A stretch of 64,000 nucleotides of DNA from Stenopsyche tienmushanensis (Eukaryota; Arthropoda; Insecta; Trichoptera; Stenopsychidae): the NCBI GenBank assembly GCA_008973525.1, contig WACJ01000107.1:868001-932000 (forward strand), in the 5' to 3' direction. This document shows, piece by piece, positions 61,025 through 64,000 of this stretch. The first letter of the stretch is position 1, and each line of letters starts with the position of its first letter. Under the pieces are notes generated by a model that saw nothing but the letters and a program-made list of their open reading frames with translations, was not told the DNA's origin and searched no databases. A program made the translations under genes and the position numbers.

Positions 61025-64000
61025 CGTCTTCATCGTATTGACTACAATTATCCCATAATATTCAAAAATGTTTATTTAATGAAGAAAAAACTACAAAAAT
61101 GTTGATAAAAACACAAACTTTTTTTTCGATCGTTCACTATTTTTTTATTTTCTAATATTTCTTTTTAATTGTAGTCTAAGCTATGCACAATATTATACAA
61201 AGTAAAAATATGTTTAATTTTTTTGCTGCAAATCGCCTGTTCAGTACTTTAAGACTTCCATGGTGAAGAATGTCATCGCTTGCGCACCCACACACGTGAC
61301 TCCCCACACTCCCATTACCATACCTTTACAAAACAAACTTTAAAAAATATTTTTATATTCAATAAAGATCATCTAGTCAACACATTAAATATCATCATTC
61401 GATATTCAATACTTTTCGCATAAAAAATCGATCATTTTTAGGCTCAACAAGGTAGAAACGTCCCTTAAAATCACAAGAATTTATATTAGCTCATTATGGT
61501 TATTTTGTAATAGATTTTGTTGTAGTTTACATTTTTTTGCAGCATGCAGCATCCTTGTCAATATAATCAGATTAACATAGTTGAGATAATGCGAAAAATC
61601 CATGTTTTTCTGTACGTGTCAGGTAAAAATCAGTACCGATTACCATTTCAAAGTTTATTAAATATCTCTTCTTGAGGATTGACATTAATATCCCAAATTC
61701 ATAGAGCATATATTTCGAATAAAATCGCGTTCGAGCGAACGTATATTTTAAAGAATGCAGTTATTTGAGCAAAGTATATCCCATAAATAGAATCCATATG
61801 TGTTGGCAGCAGATGTTTGGAGAAACAATAAGTTTATCAACCCACGTCGGAGCTGTCATCGAAGGCAAACAATGAGAAAATAGGAAAAATATTAAATTTC
61901 CCGAATAGTAAATAGATCGATGTGGTAATTAGTAATAATATTTTGATCTGTTTTTATTTTTCTACTTTCAGCTGAATTTAATTCCATCATGCTATCTATT
62001 ATTATTGCACGCAAGCTATTATTTTACCTATATAAACGCCGCTTCGCGACGGGTTACATGCTGTCGTTTTTTGATTAAATGTATCAATTATTTTAGGTAG
62101 GATTGTATATCGAGCGTCATTTATATAAAATGCATTCGTCCAATTTGTGCACAATTGTTGCGTTTCGTCATTTCGAATAAAAATTAATTGTTATATACTT
62201 CGTAGCGATTAATTCTGACGTAATGTAATTTTATGTCCCGTTCCTATGGGAGAGGATTTAGGGACTGTTCGTCGGAGAGGATGTATTTATTTTGTGTGGG
62301 TAGTGAATAAAACCGAGATCGGATTACTTTATTAGTTATATTATGTAGCCCAATCTGTGTTTTCCCACGCGTTTGGTGAAAAGCCATTCATATTTTTATT
62401 TGGCATAGCCTTGTTATGGCTTTCATATTTTATCTCTTCCAATTGTGGCCGTCAGTCAATATTTGTTTTTATGATGCCATGATGTACATCAAGCTTTTCA
62501 TTAATATTAAAATGGCCCGTGTGCATTGCAGCATTATATTTTTGCACACGATGCAAATCGTTCGAATGTATGAGCGCCGGTTTTATGCTCCGGTTTTATC
62601 GACGTGCCGATTCCGTGCGAAGAATGATGGTAGGCGTTTTACGTCTAATTCATACACCCCTATGGTTAATTCATTAGGATGTGCTGACCACATTTGCTCG
62701 ATTACTATAAAGGCGAAGAATCTATCCGGAATTTATGACCGGACACAATTTGAGACCGTTGCCCAATTAGTTTGGTTGTATTGAAATCACTTATTTTTTG
62801 CAATAAATGAACTTATTTCAACCCTTTGCTTTGGCATGAATTGAAACACAAACACTGCCTGTGTGTTGATCTATGGCAAAATCATGTAGTTGCCAGTCTT
62901 TGAGTAATTGTTTGTTCAGTTCCGAACTGGCATGTGAAATAAGTAAGAAAATTGGATTACTCCTTTGAATGTGTAAACGTTTTTCGCCTCCAGAGTTTCC
63001 GCTCAGGTCCAGGCTCCGGGGATCGGCGCCTTTGCCTTTCGCTGGAGTCCTTCGTGACAAGTTAATTAGTTAGCAGGGGTCAGTGGAGACCCAGCGTGGA
63101 CACAGAAATCACACCGAAACTAATCGACAATTAGGCAAATGGTGGGACCGCAGAGTATCCAAAAAGGACGAGGGTGTAAAGCATCGATCAAATATTTACA
63201 ATCGTCGAATGTGGTGGTCGGAAATACAAACGTCCAGTCTGTAAAGGTTATTCATTCCGAAATAAACACAAACATGTGGATCAAAAATACATGCGCCTTG
63301 ATCTCAGCAAACATTTTGATTCGCACAAATTTATAAAAATGTCAATCAGACGTCTTTAATATTGATTTAACGGCGAGTTGATTCTTAAAATTTTTAAATT
63401 CATTTCATAAAATCTTTTCTCTTGAATCAAGAGGTCAAAGAAGCTAATTTTTAGGCATTCAAAAGACGATCTGACAAGACAATAATAAGAAGTTATAGCA
63501 TAAAATGCTTTTATCCTGCAATGAAGCATTTATTTATGGCTGTTTTGCGATGAAATTCAATTTAATGATGATAGATAAGTTTGCTTATTACCACAGGAAT
63601 ATTTTTACCTGGTATTTTCAACATTTAACTGAATGTTCATCAATTGATTTCGCAGAATTCATTGCTTTCATACTTTCAAGGGCTTTATCAATTTCAAAGC
63701 GTTTAATGGCAAATGAAAAAAAATCGCAAAGAAATTTTATCGCGTTGCTCAATCATAGGACGGTGTCCTTTTTTGAATTTGCTTTTTAATAACGAATATT
63801 CAATGGAAATTCGATAAAGTCATTTTCAATCATTTTTAAAACCCATTGATATCATTTGTATCAATATAATTAAAATATCAGAAATCCAAGATTTAATAAT
63901 TTTTTGTGTTATTTTTCTAATGGTCGTAATTATGTGATAATATAAAAGTAATCAGTTTGAGTGCTGTTTCTTCAACTAGTCTTAAAAGGTTTATTCACAT
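61025..64000. other. Non-coding stretch to window end
   Basis: I see no supportable gene. The frames at 62416-62784 (plus), 62818-63060 (minus) and 63505-63789 (plus) show no domain. 62980-63180 is G+C-richer. Confidence 0.4.

Noticed and set aside
63000..63060. Minus-strand 80-codon ORF starting with basic residues
   Set aside because: It needs a TTG start, lacks any recognised domain and lies in a G+C-rich island where open frames are expected.

Overview
The window looks like nuclear DNA of an animal, most likely an arthropod. It is strongly A+T-rich, has no bacterial-style operons, and carries the decayed remains of animal transposon families: mariner, Tc-like, pogo/Tigger, hAT, piggyBac-like, Helitron-like and non-LTR retrotransposons. 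No complete host protein-coding gene, tRNA or rRNA could be supported. Several common conserved insect microRNAs were looked for by eye and not found. The stretch behaves like a large intergenic region or long introns, with short moderately GC-rich islands that could be regulatory.

Layout. A Helitron-like 3' end (about 480-765) is followed by an unrecognised 84-codon minus-strand ORF with polyadenylation signals (940-1194). Next comes the best-defined feature, a complete mariner element (3131-4399) with perfect 27-bp inverted repeats, TA target duplication and a one-frame transposase broken only by three stop codons. 4.4-17.4 kb is mostly featureless, except for a Cys-rich ORF (10532-10747) and a TATA box followed by a splice-donor-like site (12111-12228). 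17.4-27.0 kb is a transposon graveyard: repeat R1 copies B, C and D, a BED-finger/hAT pseudogene, a Jockey-like reverse transcriptase remnant, a hAT terminus, a mariner remnant, a piggyBac-like repeat, and two 105-bp direct repeats that are identical. At 28.5 and 44.8 kb lie two copies of one foldback element with 3-bp TNA target duplications. 36-37 and 40 kb hold a second repeat family (R2), R1 copy E and a Tigger/pogo transposase remnant. 44.0-44.4 kb is a Tc-like transposase pseudogene. 54.9 and 55.2 kb carry a 54-bp TTAA-flanked palindrome and a 293-bp pogo-like MITE. The right end has one possible terminal coding exon with an AATAAA signal (60871-61024).

No set of genes here works together as a pathway. 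The most unusual material is repeat family R1 (six copies, 3' GAT tail, 5' part rich in GACTA/TAGTC motifs), the identical 105-bp pair, the tiny TTAA palindrome, and a speculative three-exon gene model whose reading phases fit. Repeat and domain assignments were made by eye against remembered family signatures, without a database search.
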